Notes: a model not told the origin generated them from the sequence alone. A stretch of 64,000 nucleotides of DNA from Dehalobacter alkaniphilus (GCA_040500365.1 CP148031.1:1116001-1180000); one strand, 5' to 3'; positions 45,000 to 54,544 are shown, counted from the stretch's first letter. Program-made: numbers and translations.

Positions 45000-45819
45000 A
45001 TTATTCCTTTGTTTTTTTTTCTATAGCTTATTAGGATGGCTTTATGAATCTCTTCTTTGCTCAATTTTTGAAGAGCGACGATTTATAAACCGTGGATTTT
45101 TACTTGGACCATATTGTCCTATCTATGGAACCGGCGCAGTTTTGTGTTGGCTTGTATTAAGGGACAATACCAATATCTTAGAGGTTTTTGTGATTGCGGC
45201 TGTTTTATGCTGTGTCGTCGAATACATCACTTCTTTCTGCATGGAAAAAATTTTTCATGCAAGATGGTGGGACTATAGCAATCTACCCTTCCAGTTGCAC
45301 GGTCGGATTTGCTTATATGGCGGGATTATTTTTGGTAGCGGTGTTGTAATTATCAGATTTTTCATACAACCAACGCTTCTACAGATGACTGGTCAATTAA
45401 ACCAAAGCTTGCTAGATGCGCTTGCTGTTGTTTCTCTTGTGGTGATCGGAATCGATATCTTTGTTACACTCGGGAGTTGGATAGGGCTGAATAAGCATCT
45501 AAGTACACTTCATAATGCAATTTATGATAAAACAGACGGTACATTTTCTAAACTGACAGACAAGTTTTGGGATACTTCGATTTCATCTGTCGTTGAAAAG
45601 GGATATGGACTTTTTATCCGTGCTCACAATATTAATGTGAGACTTTCGCCAAGCGAATTGCGTTTTTTTAGGGCTTTTCCCAACATACATATCGCTGCCT
45701 ATGAGGATATTGTAAAACGACTGAGAATAAAAGAAAAAGTCAAAATAAATTCCGAAAACAAAGGACACCAGGAGCTAGATTGCACTCCTAATACCAGTGT
45801 TGAGGATGTGATTCAGTAA
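44986..45819 (+). CDS. PF06541-type membrane protein (putative ABC transporter permease)
   Basis: 277 residues with 5-6 membrane helices in the first 165 residues. The family pattern LLGWLYESLLCSI, RRFINRGFLLGPYCPIYGTGA, ARWWDYSNLPFQLHGRICL is clear. The family is named as ABC transporter permease but has no proven transport function. The C-terminal ~110 residues are soluble. Confidence 0.85.
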   Translation: MILSKLFLCFFFYSLLGWLYESLLCSIFEERRFINRGFLLGPYCPIYGTGAVLCWLVLRDNTNILEVFVIAAVLCCVVEYITSFCMEKIFHARWWDYSNLPFQLHGRICLYGGIIFGSGVVIIRFFIQPTLLQMTGQLNQSLLDALAVVSLVVIGIDIFVTLGSWIGLNKHLSTLHNAIYDKTDGTFSKLTDKFWDTSISSVVEKGYGLFIRAHNINVRLSPSELRFFRAFPNIHIAAYEDIVKRLRIKEKVKINSENKGHQELDCTPNTSVEDVIQ

Positions 45820-45841
45820 AAAAGAGAATAGGTGATAAAAA

Positions 45842-46585
45842 ATGGATAAGATGAGTGTGCCAAACCATTTGGCAATTATAGTTGATGGTAACAGACGGTG
45901 GGCGAGAAAGCATCATATGCCAGCATTTATGGGGCATAAGCACGGGTTTGAGCGCTTGGAAAAAATAATTGATCATGCAGTGAAAACAGGTGTTTCGTAT
46001 ATCAGTCTCTTCGTATTTTCAACAGAAAACTTTAAAAGAGATGCAAAAGAAGTAGATTACCTGATGGAACTTTTTTGCAGGAATTTCTCTGAGATGGCTA
46101 CGAAGATGAAAAGGAACAATATAAAGGTTGTTTTTTCGGGAAGAAGAACGAACCTGATCCCTTCGGTAGTTGATGCTATGGATTATTTGTCCTCTGAAAC
46201 GCAGAACTGCACACAGTCCACCGTTAATTTCTGCCTTAATTATGGCGGAAGGGCAGAAATTGTGGATACTTGCAAATCAATCGCCACTGCTGTCAATAAC
46301 AACACTTTGCAAATACAAGATATTAACGAGGAGACCGCTACACGTTTTTTATATAATGATTTACCTTCTGTCGACTTTTTAATACGCACAAGCGGAGAAA
46401 TCCGTATCAGCAACTTTATGTTATGGCAGCTGGCTTATGCAGAAATGTATTTTACAGATGTTCTCTTTCCTGATTTTGATGAGGCATGTTTTGATGAAGC
46501 ACTCAATGCTTATCAATGCCGCAACCGTCGCTTTGGCGGAGATTCCTCAAAAAAAGTAAGGAAAGTTTACAATAAAGTTCTTTGA
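45842..46585 (+). CDS. uppS: Isoprenyl transferase (undecaprenyl diphosphate synthase family)
   Basis: 247 residues. IIVDGNRRWARKH holds the catalytic Asp, and GHKHGFERL, FSTENFKR, and RTSGEIRISNFMLWQLAYAE complete the cis-prenyltransferase signature. It joins isopentenyl diphosphates into a polyprenyl carrier lipid. The DGNRRW form differs from the common DGNGRW of housekeeping UppS. Being in an accessory operon, it is probably a second copy; chain length unknown. Confidence 0.92.
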   Translation: MDKMSVPNHLAIIVDGNRRWARKHHMPAFMGHKHGFERLEKIIDHAVKTGVSYISLFVFSTENFKRDAKEVDYLMELFCRNFSEMATKMKRNNIKVVFSGRRTNLIPSVVDAMDYLSSETQNCTQSTVNFCLNYGGRAEIVDTCKSIATAVNNNTLQIQDINEETATRFLYNDLPSVDFLIRTSGEIRISNFMLWQLAYAEMYFTDVLFPDFDEACFDEALNAYQCRNRRFGGDSSKKVRKVYNKVL

Positions 46586-46621
46586 TTTGCCGCAGTTTAA
46601 AGCAGAAAGGAGTGATCCGGT

Positions 46622-46705
46622 TTGTACAAAGAAAGATACATTGCTTCTTTGAGTAAAAAAGTAAGCGTGAAAAATCAAACCATACCAATGGTGAAATTAA
46701 AATGA
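46622..46705 (+). CDS. 27-residue small ORF coupled to the patatin gene
   Basis: TTG at 46622 with AAAGGAG nine bases upstream; codes a basic peptide (MYKERYIASLSKKVSVKNQT...). Its stop overlaps the ATG of the patatin gene (ATGA), while the patatin start has no Shine-Dalgarno of its own. A leader peptide for coupled translation is the simplest reading. Confidence 0.5.
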   Translation: MYKERYIASLSKKVSVKNQTIPMVKLK

Positions 46706-47589
46706 CAGAGGATGGGATTAAGACAAATGGTATTGGCTTAGTCTTAGAGGGGGGCGCGCTTCGGGGTATATTTACAGCGGGGGTATTGGATTATTTTATG
46801 GAGCGGGGATTGGAATTTCCTTATGCAGTCGGAGTATCTGCAGGGGCCTGCAATCTGCTGGGATATGCTGCAAATCAAATTGGATATACGAAAAGTTGTA
46901 TGATCCAAAGAGATGCGGAAAATCAATATTTTGGAGTCAATCAGCTAATACATAATAAAACCATAATTAACCTAGACCGCATTTTTTATGAATATCCTTA
47001 CAATCAGCTCCCCTTCAACTTTAAGTCGTTTTTTAATTCTGGAATCCAAACAGAATTCGTTGTTACAAATTGCGATACCGGAAAGGCGGAATACCTCCAT
47101 GAAAACGGGAATGAACATCGGCTCGGCACTTTGGGCAAAGCCTCCGCCAGTGTCCCACTGTTTTCCAAAATGGTACAACTGGATGAAAAAAAGTATCTGG
47201 ATGGAGGCTTGTCAGATTCCATACCCATTGAACGTGCCATTACGCAGGGCTTTCTAAAAAACGTGGTTATTTTAACCCGCACACGCGGAGCGGTCCCCAC
47301 GCTGAATTCCTACCAGCGTATCTTGTATCAAACCTTTTACAAGGACTTTCCGCAGCTGGTCCAAACAATACTGAACCGGCCGGGAATGTACAGGAGTCAG
47401 CTTGCATTGCTGGATTGTCTTGAACAGGAGGGAAAAGTGTTTGTAATACGGCCAAAGCTTCCGGAAATCAAGCGTTTTGAGACAGACCCTGCCACACTGG
47501 AATCCTACTATCAGCACGGCTTGCAGATGGCAAAATCTTGCTGGGACGAATTACAGAGCTACTTGTTTCGTTCTGTTGTCCCCACATAA
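46702..47589 (+). CDS. Patatin-like phospholipase
   Basis: 295 residues. Oxyanion motif LVLEGGALRGIFTAGVLD, nucleophile GVSAGACN and DGGLSDSIP with the catalytic Asp. It releases fatty acids from membrane lipids (family knowledge). The C-terminal ~100 residues are basic. The gene lies just before a protein with a DegV fatty-acid-binding domain, a plausible functional link. The second half is GC-richer than the first. Confidence 0.9.
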   Translation: MTEDGIKTNGIGLVLEGGALRGIFTAGVLDYFMERGLEFPYAVGVSAGACNLLGYAANQIGYTKSCMIQRDAENQYFGVNQLIHNKTIINLDRIFYEYPYNQLPFNFKSFFNSGIQTEFVVTNCDTGKAEYLHENGNEHRLGTLGKASASVPLFSKMVQLDEKKYLDGGLSDSIPIERAITQGFLKNVVILTRTRGAVPTLNSYQRILYQTFYKDFPQLVQTILNRPGMYRSQLALLDCLEQEGKVFVIRPKLPEIKRFETDPATLESYYQHGLQMAKSCWDELQSYLFRSVVPT

Positions 47590-47651
47590 TTAACAGGCGT
47601 TCGTACTTTATACGGATAAATATAAGTTTAGTTTGCAAAGGAGAATTAATT

Positions 47652-49877
47652 ATGAATTTTAGTGATAAGGCAAAAGCCTTTGGTTTTGAGCAGGCAGTGA
47701 AATATTTGGAAAAGGACCCGGTCACAAACATCCCCAAGCTTGCCGGGCTGGTAGATCGCTTTCTTCCCAAGGAAGAATTTGCGCCCCAGCGGGAAGCAGT
47801 TATGTCGGCAATTGAGCAAAAAGACAACTGGTATCAGCTGATTATGAAAATCTATGAGTTGGATGCCGAAACAAGAATTACATTCTTCCGTAATTTTATA
47901 CTGAATGAAAATTTCTTCGGCTGGCCGGAGCAGGAGAGAAATCGTGAAAAATATGGCTGTAATATCCCTTGGGCAATTCTCTTAGATCCTACCTCCGCAT
48001 GCAATCTGAAATGCACCGGGTGCTGGGCGGCCGAATATGGTCACAAGCTTAACCTTTCTTATGAGGACATCGACTCGATTATTGAGCAGGGCAAGGCGCT
48101 GGGCACCTATCTTTACATCTATACCGGAGGCGAACCGCTGGTACGCAAGAAGGATTTGATACGCTTGTGTGAAAAGCACTCAGATTGTATGTTCCTGTGT
48201 TTTACCAACTCAACATTGATCGATGAGGAATTCTGCAAGGAGCTGCTGCGGGTGAAAAACTTTATCCCCTCTATCAGCTTGGAAGGATTTGAGGAAGCCA
48301 ACGACAGCCGCCGCGGAGAGGGCGTTTACGCAAAGGTCATGAATGCGATGAGGCTTTTAAAAGAAAACAAGCTGCCTTTCGGACTTTCGGTCTGCTACAC
48401 CAGCGTCAACTGGGATGATGTAAGCAGCGAGGCGTTCTATGACCAGATCATTGAGATGGGTGCCCTTTTTGTATGGTTCTTCCACTATATGCCGGTAGGA
48501 CAGGGCGCTGTTACGGATCTTATGGTGACACCGGAACAAAGAGTAGAGCTACGGGATCGCATCCGGGCGCTTCGCAAAACAAAAGCAATTTTCTCCATGG
48601 ATTTTCAAAATGACGCACAGTATGTGGGCGGCTGTATCGCAGGAGGAAGACGCTATCTACATATCAATGCGGCAGGAGACGTTGATCCCTGTGTGTTTAT
48701 CCATTACTCTAATGCAAACATTCATGACTGCACACTGCTGGAAGCACTGCAATCCCCTATTTTTATGGCCTACCATGACGGTCAGCCGTTTAATGACAAT
48801 ATGCTTCGCCCCTGCCCGATGCTGGAAAACCCCGAATTCCTGCCGGAAATGGTAAAGAAATCAGGGGCGCACTCAACGGATCTTCAATCGCCAGAAAGCG
48901 CAGAGGAGCTGTGCGCGAGAACCGCGGAATATGCAAAGCGCTGGGCGCCGGTGTCGGAGCAGCTTTGGCATGATTGCGGTTCCTGCGCAGGTTGTGCAGG
49001 GGCGTTCCGCAGAAAAGCAGAGTGTGTTGTGAACCCCTATCAGATCATCACAGACGCCACGGCCGATATGGACTGGAAGCTGTGGGATGTCGTCGTGATA
49101 CCAATGGAAGTACGTCTTAATGAGCGGGTCTATCTATATGGCCCTAATGGGACAATTCGTACCGAAGATTTTTATCAAGAGCAGCAAACAGGCGGCAAAA
49201 CCAGCACGTCGCAGATTTCCCCGGCTGAATTTCAAAAGGTATTTGAAGAGTACCTGTCACAGGGTAAGGATGTTTTGTATTTGGGGTTCTCCTCCGGCAT
49301 GTCCGGCACATTTCAAAATGCAAGTTTGATTGCTGCCGAATTAAGGGAGCGGTATCCACACAGGAAGATTGCTTGTGTGGATACGCTGGCAGCCTCCGTG
49401 CTGCAGGGATACCTGGTATATGAAGCTGCCAGAAAAAAGGCGGAGGGAATTCCCTTAGATGAACTTGCGGTTTGGGTAACAGAACTGCGAGAGAAGGCCT
49501 GCTGCTGGTTTATGGTTGATGACTTAGCTACGCTAAAGCGTGGCGGACGTATTTCACCAGCTACCGCTTTCATCGGTACAGCTCTTAAGATTAAGCCCAT
49601 TTTAGAAATTAATGATAATGGTTGTTTGCAGGTGATTGATAAAAAACGCGGAAGAAATAAATCGATTCAATCCTTACTGGGCTGTTATCAAAACAGACAC
49701 AGAGAACCTTCCAGAGGTGTTGTCGTCGTGGGACACGGAAATTGCCTGAAAGATGCTCAAATCCTGAAAGAGGCGTTGCAAGAGCAATATCCCAATACAG
49801 AAGTAATCCTCACTGATGTCGGTCCTGTAATAGGCGCCCATACGGGAGCAGGTATGTTGGCAATTGCCTTCTCCTGA
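47652..49877 (+). CDS. Radical SAM - DegV fusion protein
   Basis: 741 residues. After an ~100-residue N-terminal domain, SACNLKCTGCWA (CxxxCxxC) and YTGGEPLVRK mark a radical SAM domain (~110-330), followed by cysteines in GDVDPCVF and CGSCAGCAGAF that suggest an auxiliary cluster (SPASM-like). From ~455 the protein is a complete DegV/FakB domain: IITDATADMDWK, TSTSQISPAEF, GFSSGMSGTFQNA, DVGPVIGAHTGAG, which binds a fatty acid. One continuous frame. Could modify a lipid or lipopeptide delivered by the DegV domain (inference). Confidence 0.9.
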   Translation: MNFSDKAKAFGFEQAVKYLEKDPVTNIPKLAGLVDRFLPKEEFAPQREAVMSAIEQKDNWYQLIMKIYELDAETRITFFRNFILNENFFGWPEQERNREKYGCNIPWAILLDPTSACNLKCTGCWAAEYGHKLNLSYEDIDSIIEQGKALGTYLYIYTGGEPLVRKKDLIRLCEKHSDCMFLCFTNSTLIDEEFCKELLRVKNFIPSISLEGFEEANDSRRGEGVYAKVMNAMRLLKENKLPFGLSVCYTSVNWDDVSSEAFYDQIIEMGALFVWFFHYMPVGQGAVTDLMVTPEQRVELRDRIRALRKTKAIFSMDFQNDAQYVGGCIAGGRRYLHINAAGDVDPCVFIHYSNANIHDCTLLEALQSPIFMAYHDGQPFNDNMLRPCPMLENPEFLPEMVKKSGAHSTDLQSPESAEELCARTAEYAKRWAPVSEQLWHDCGSCAGCAGAFRRKAECVVNPYQIITDATADMDWKLWDVVVIPMEVRLNERVYLYGPNGTIRTEDFYQEQQTGGKTSTSQISPAEFQKVFEEYLSQGKDVLYLGFSSGMSGTFQNASLIAAELRERYPHRKIACVDTLAASVLQGYLVYEAARKKAEGIPLDELAVWVTELREKACCWFMVDDLATLKRGGRISPATAFIGTALKIKPILEINDNGCLQVIDKKRGRNKSIQSLLGCYQNRHREPSRGVVVVGHGNCLKDAQILKEALQEQYPNTEVILTDVGPVIGAHTGAGMLAIAFS

Positions 49878-49938
49878 TTGAAAACCTGAAACGGTTTCTA
49901 ATAATTCAGGTAAAAGAACTGAGAAAATAAGTTTCCCC

Positions 49939-49982
49939 CTTCCCGCTGTCTGCCCCGATTCGGCGGATGGCGGGAAGTTTTT
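49939..49982 (+). terminator. Stem-loop terminator between the fusion gene and lgt
   Basis: CTTCCCGC (49939-49946) pairs with GCGGGAAG (49970-49977); TTTTTAG follows. Genes on both sides have the same direction, so it would reduce expression of lgt and downstream genes. Confidence 0.75.
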
Positions 49983-50011
49983 AGAACCAGTACGAAAGGA
50001 TACCGAAATTC

Positions 50012-50767
50012 ATGTATAACAATATAGTAGCGTTTGGCCCCATTGTGATCCATGGCTATGGTTTAATGATAGCAATCGGTGTCATCTGTGCGCTGTTTCT
50101 CTTTGAAAAACGCGCAGTCGCCAGAGGATGTGAGAAGAATCGCATTTACAACTTGAGCTTGCTTTCTTTGCTCTCCGGTTTTATTGGAGCAAAATTGCTT
50201 TACTGTATTATAGAATTTGAGGCGATACGAGAGAACCCGCAGTTGGTTTTATCCGGAAGCGGATTTGTAGTCTATGGCGGCATAATTAGTGGGATCGCTG
50301 CGGCGATGATATATTGTAAACGAAAGAACCTTCGTTTTCTTTCGTATTTTGATTTAGCGGCACCATCTATTGCTCTTGCTCAGGGCTTTGGCAGAATTGG
50401 CTGTTTCTTGGCGGGGTGCTGTTATGGCCGGGAGACAACCAGTGTTTTTAGCATTGTGTTTAAGCAATCCCTAATTGCGCCGAATGGCGTTAAATTAATA
50501 CCTACCCAATTATTATCCAGCGCAGGTGATTTCATGATTGCTGCCATACTGCTGCTCTACGCCCGGAGTGAGCGAAAACAAGGACAGGTTGGTGCCTTGT
50601 ATCTGATTCTGTACAGCGCCGGGAGATTTTTAATTGAATTTTTAAGGAATGACGATAGAGGCTATATGGGTCTGCTGTCAACATCGCAGTTTATATCGCT
50701 CATTGTCTTATTCTTTACAATAGTGGCGCTTTTCGTGAGTAATAAATCAAAAAGAAGCATGCTTTGA
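50012..50767 (+). CDS. lgt: Prolipoprotein diacylglyceryl transferase
   Basis: 251 residues, seven membrane helices. IVIHGYGLMIAIGV, GFVVYGGIISG, QGFGRIGCFLAGCCYG and GRFLIEFLRND are the family signatures. It transfers diacylglycerol from phosphatidylglycerol to the lipobox cysteine of lipoproteins. YGG replaces the HGG of well-studied enzymes, as in many clostridial relatives. Probably an extra copy in the envelope cassette. Confidence 0.9.
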   Translation: MYNNIVAFGPIVIHGYGLMIAIGVICALFLFEKRAVARGCEKNRIYNLSLLSLLSGFIGAKLLYCIIEFEAIRENPQLVLSGSGFVVYGGIISGIAAAMIYCKRKNLRFLSYFDLAAPSIALAQGFGRIGCFLAGCCYGRETTSVFSIVFKQSLIAPNGVKLIPTQLLSSAGDFMIAAILLLYARSERKQGQVGALYLILYSAGRFLIEFLRNDDRGYMGLLSTSQFISLIVLFFTIVALFVSNKSKRSML

Positions 50768-50799
50768 ACATAGGCTGTTGTATATAAGGAGAACACTGA

Positions 50800-51888
50800 A
50801 TGACAATAAATCAGAGAAGAAATTTTATTATCAACATAATATATTTTGCGCTAATTGCGGGTATTGTCTATATCTTTATTAAGCATGTTTTGATTCTTGT
50901 AATGCCTTTTATCATTGGGTTTGCGGTAGCACTTGTATTAAAGCCGGTAATCAATTTTGCATCTGATAAATTTCATCTTCCGCATAAGGCTGCGGCCGTT
51001 TTATTGGTTTTGCTGTCTTATGCGGGGATAAGCTCGTTGGTAGCGTGGGCAGGAATGCGCTTTGTCGCTTTGGTAAAGAATAGCATTGTCATGCTTCCAG
51101 AAATTTACGCATTTCAAATTGAGCCTGCAATTCGTAACATTTTTGAAAATGTCGAAAGAGCTTCTGAAAAACTTGATCCGACGATGGTTCAAATGGTTCA
51201 GGATATTGCTGCGTCTGTATCACAGTCAACAGGCTCTGTGGTCAGCAAAATTTCCTCAACCGTCATTGAGTCTATCTCTTCCTCCGTATCGTTTTTACCG
51301 GGTTTGTTTTTAGGCGTTATCTTTGCGGTTATTTCATCTTTGTTTTTTGCCATGGATTATAACAAGATTACTGCTTATATATCAAGTCGGCTGCCATCCA
51401 AAAATTCGGGTCTTTTCACGGAAATAAAAACAATGGCTACCGGTATTGGGCTTAAGTATGTAAAAGCATATGCAATATTAATGGCGGTCACATTTGGCGA
51501 GCTTGCTTTGGGACTGCTTCTCCTGAGAGTAGACAGAGCGATAGAGGTTGCTGCGCTGATTGCTGTGATTGACTTTCTCCCTGTACTTGGGACGGGGGGA
51601 ATCGTTATCCCTTGGATTCTGATCGAGCTGGTTCAAGGCAACCTTCCGTTTGCGTTAGGATTAATGGCACTATATCTGATTATAACGGTAGTCCGGAATA
51701 TATTAGAACCCAAGCTGGTGGGGGAACAGATCGGACTTCATCCCCTTATCATGCTGATCAGTATGTATGTAGGGGTTAAAATCTTTGGATTTGTGGGACT
51801 GGTTGCCCTGCCAGTCACGATTGTAGTCATAAAATATCTCTACGATAATGATAAAATTCACTTTTTTAAACCGGAGAAAACCTTATAA
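50800..51888 (+). CDS. AI-2E family / YtvI-like membrane protein
   Basis: 362 residues with eight membrane helices and a large central loop (~90-160). FFAMDYNKITAYISSRLP and VIDFLPVLGTGGIVIPWI, EPKLVGEQIGLHPLIML are conserved in the AI-2E/YtvI group. In sporulating Firmicutes YtvI proteins are of unclear function; other members are antiporters. GTKs for the start: AAGGAG upstream of ATG at 50800. Confidence 0.85.
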   Translation: MTINQRRNFIINIIYFALIAGIVYIFIKHVLILVMPFIIGFAVALVLKPVINFASDKFHLPHKAAAVLLVLLSYAGISSLVAWAGMRFVALVKNSIVMLPEIYAFQIEPAIRNIFENVERASEKLDPTMVQMVQDIAASVSQSTGSVVSKISSTVIESISSSVSFLPGLFLGVIFAVISSLFFAMDYNKITAYISSRLPSKNSGLFTEIKTMATGIGLKYVKAYAILMAVTFGELALGLLLLRVDRAIEVAALIAVIDFLPVLGTGGIVIPWILIELVQGNLPFALGLMALYLIITVVRNILEPKLVGEQIGLHPLIMLISMYVGVKIFGFVGLVALPVTIVVIKYLYDNDKIHFFKPEKTL

Positions 51889-51920
51889 ATACTTTTGCAA
51901 AGGAGGCCATAGAGAATAAT

Positions 51921-52829
51921 ATGCTAGATTTTATTTCAGTTCCAATGGGCGCAATATTAAAATTAATATATGATAATCTGGCTTTTCAAAACTATGGGAT
52001 TGCAATTATTTTTTTTACTGTGGGCGTAAAGACCTTGCTGCTTCCCATGACAATCAAGCAGGTAAAATCAACTTCAAAAATGAGCGAGATTCAGCCTCAG
52101 ATGCAGGAAATACAGAAGAAATACAGCGATGACAAAGAAAAGCAAAGTGCGGAAATGATGCGGCTATATCAAGAAAATAAAGTGAATCCGGCAGGAGGCT
52201 GCCTTCCACTTTTAATACAGATGCCGATATTGTTTTCTTTATATTATGTAATTTCCCAGCCTTTAAAGTATATGGTGGGAAAATCGCCCGAGATCATCAC
52301 GCAGCTTTATTCACTGATCCCTCAGGGGAGTGGAAACATAAATCAAATGAAGGATATCAGCGTGATCACCTATTTTAGTGCCCACCCGGAGCAGCTTTCG
52401 CAGGTATCGAACCTGTTAAAGGCGGAGGAACTTTTGAACATGAGCTTTTTAGGGATCAATTTAGGCGCAGTACCCAGCTGGAATCCGGCGAGCTATATCA
52501 CCTCAGGATCAGAGATACAAAGCTACCTTCTGGTGCTGATTCCGGTATTGTCGGCACTGACCTCATTTATTTCTATGAAATACTCGATGAAGGACACACC
52601 GAAAACAAGCGGAACAGAAATGCAAACCACTATACAGAATAATATGGCTTTACTTTCGCCCATCATGAGTGGGGTAATTGCTTTCACCGTTCCGGCAGGG
52701 TTGGGGTTGTATTGGATTATCGGAAACATCTATCAGCTGTTTCAACAGATGTTTATTAATATTTTCGTATTGAAAAAGCGCAGAAAAGCGAGTGAGGCTG
52801 CTGTTGCCGTTAGGAGAGATGGAGGATGA
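51921..52829 (+). CDS. yidC: YidC/Oxa1-family membrane insertase
   Basis: 302 residues with five membrane helices and a coiled charged loop (MSEIQPQMQEIQKKYSDDKE). PMTIKQVKSTSKM and NPAGGCLPLLIQMPILFSLY are classical. The groove residue usually Arg is Lys here (VGVKTLLLP, residue 37). No lipobox at the N-terminus. Inserts small membrane proteins; a second copy in an accessory operon suggests clients made by the cassette. Confidence 0.9.
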   Translation: MLDFISVPMGAILKLIYDNLAFQNYGIAIIFFTVGVKTLLLPMTIKQVKSTSKMSEIQPQMQEIQKKYSDDKEKQSAEMMRLYQENKVNPAGGCLPLLIQMPILFSLYYVISQPLKYMVGKSPEIITQLYSLIPQGSGNINQMKDISVITYFSAHPEQLSQVSNLLKAEELLNMSFLGINLGAVPSWNPASYITSGSEIQSYLLVLIPVLSALTSFISMKYSMKDTPKTSGTEMQTTIQNNMALLSPIMSGVIAFTVPAGLGLYWIIGNIYQLFQQMFINIFVLKKRRKASEAAVAVRRDGG

Positions 52830-53910
52830 ATATTGTAGATTATGCAGAATCACAAATGGAAACCTTTGAGGCGATGCGATTCAATCTGGTGGACAGCTTG
52901 GTTTTATCTCAGTTCGTGTATATCCATTTTAATGACATTGTACCGGGGCTTACGGACACACAAGCGCCGGTGCGAATCGGAGAATTGCTGAAAGCAGAGC
53001 ATATTCCTCACATGCTGCATCATGTCCGAGATCCCAAAAGCAATCAAAGACTTTTACTTGCCCTTGGCATGAGTCCCAGGTATCGGAATATTCGGATGTG
53101 CTGCTATGCCGACAGCTTAAACATATCGGAGCAAAAGCAGTTCGCAGCTGTTACCTATCTGATTGATGAGGAAACAGCCTATATTGCCTATCGTGGAACC
53201 GACTCGACGATTGTAGGCTGGAAAGAGGATTTTAACATGGCGTATATTTATCCGGTGCCTGCACAGCAGGAAGGGGTTGCCTATCTGAATGCAGTTGCTG
53301 AGAAATTGGACATGCTTTCATGGTGGGGGGACATTCTAAGGGCGGAAACATCGCGGTTTATGCTTCCATGGAGTGTCATCCGGATATTCAGGACCGCGTC
53401 ATAAGTATTTACAGTCACGACGGTCCAGGGTTTAGGGATGAAATATTTGCAACTGAAAAATATGCGAGGATTAAAACCAAGATACACAAAACATTACCTC
53501 AATCATCTTTGGTAGGAATGCTTTTGCAGCACCAAGAGGACTATGTAGTGGTTGAAAGCGGCCAGTTCTGGTTTATGCAGCACGACCCTTTTTCGTGGGT
53601 AGTGAATCAAGGCGATTTTCAATATACGCAAGGTATCACAGGAGGAGCGACACAGGTCAATACAGCAATTAAGCAATGGCTACTATCTCTGGATGACGAA
53701 AAACGAGAGCTGTTTGTAGCCACATTATATAGTGTAATTGAATCAATGGAAGTGGTGAATTTCAGAGATTTTACTGAAGATTGGCATAAAAAAGCAGTTT
53801 CAGCCATGGAAACCGCAAGAGGGATTGACTCAGAAACCAAGCGTTTTGTTTTTGAAACCATTAAATCGCTTTTAGCATTATATATAAAGAATTTGCGCTT
53901 TCCTCAATAA
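52826..53910 (+). pseudogene. DUF2974/Mbeg1-like lipase split by a frameshift
   Basis: The first frame (52826-53404) gives the N-terminal part with IAYRGTDSTIVGWKEDFNM, then loses homology. The second frame (from ~53314 to 53910) restores the nucleophile motif VGGHSKGGNIAVYA and continues to the end. The join is at GCTTTCATGGTGGGGGGAC (~53314-53331), where one extra base would restore one ~360-residue alpha/beta hydrolase. Either a real mutation or a homopolymer sequencing error at G6. Overlaps yidC by four bases (ATGA). Confidence 0.8.
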
Positions 53911-53957
53911 TAATCAATTTTTTGTATTGCCATATTTTATTGACAGGAGATGATGAA

Positions 53958-54422
53958 ATGATATTTCATGCCAGAGCCGAACTGCTGGATGCAATTGTTT
54001 TAGCTGTTATTTCTAAAAATAGTGAACAAAACTATGGTTACAAAATAGCTCAGGATGTTAGAGAGACAATTGATATATCTGAATCCACATTATATCCAGT
54101 GTTAAGACGTCTGGAAAAAGATAACTCCCTTGAAGTTTATGATATGGAATACGGAGGAAGAAATAGACGTTATTATAAAATTAAAGCCAAAGGTTTAGTT
54201 CAGCTTAAATCATATTATGAAGAATGGAAAAGTTATACTAATAAAATTAATAAAATCTTCGGTGATAGTATAATGCCAAAAACAGAATTTATGAATCGGC
54301 TAAAAGAATTATTAGAAGACCTTCCTGCAGAAGAAGAGGAAGCTGTATTAACATATTATGCCGATTGTTTTGAAGATGCAGATGATATTAATTGGGCTTA
54401 CACGAAAGAGAAGCATTTATAA
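53958..54422 (+). CDS. PadR-family regulator fused to a truncated DUF1700 start
   Basis: 154 residues. The N-terminal ~95 residues are a PadR winged HTH (ELLDAIVLAVISKNS, YGYKIAQDVRETIDISESTL, RNRRYYKIKAKG). After KIFGDS a new sequence starts, MPKTEFMNRLKELLEDLPAEE...YYADCFEDAD, which is the usual beginning of a separate downstream DUF1700 membrane protein. It is broken off after ~35 residues. The two ORFs have thus been joined by a lost stop, and the second is truncated. Confidence 0.75.
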   Translation: MIFHARAELLDAIVLAVISKNSEQNYGYKIAQDVRETIDISESTLYPVLRRLEKDNSLEVYDMEYGGRNRRYYKIKAKGLVQLKSYYEEWKSYTNKINKIFGDSIMPKTEFMNRLKELLEDLPAEEEEAVLTYYADCFEDADDINWAYTKEKHL

Positions 54423-54544
54423 AATGGGATGTGAATCATAATAAATGGAAGGATTCTGAAAAAAGTATGCTCCAAATGGATATATTTTACAGCAATTATC
54501 GTAAATACGATCAAATGATGGTTTGTGCAGAAAAGGGAATTTAG
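54392..54544 (+). pseudogene. Orphan coding remnant left of the IS1380 element
   Basis: An open stretch without a start ends in KWDVNHNKWKDSEKSM...YDQMMVCAEKGI then stop. Codon use and composition look coding. It overlaps the end of the PadR fusion in another frame. Family unknown; probably the tail of a gene cut by recombination. Confidence 0.35.
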
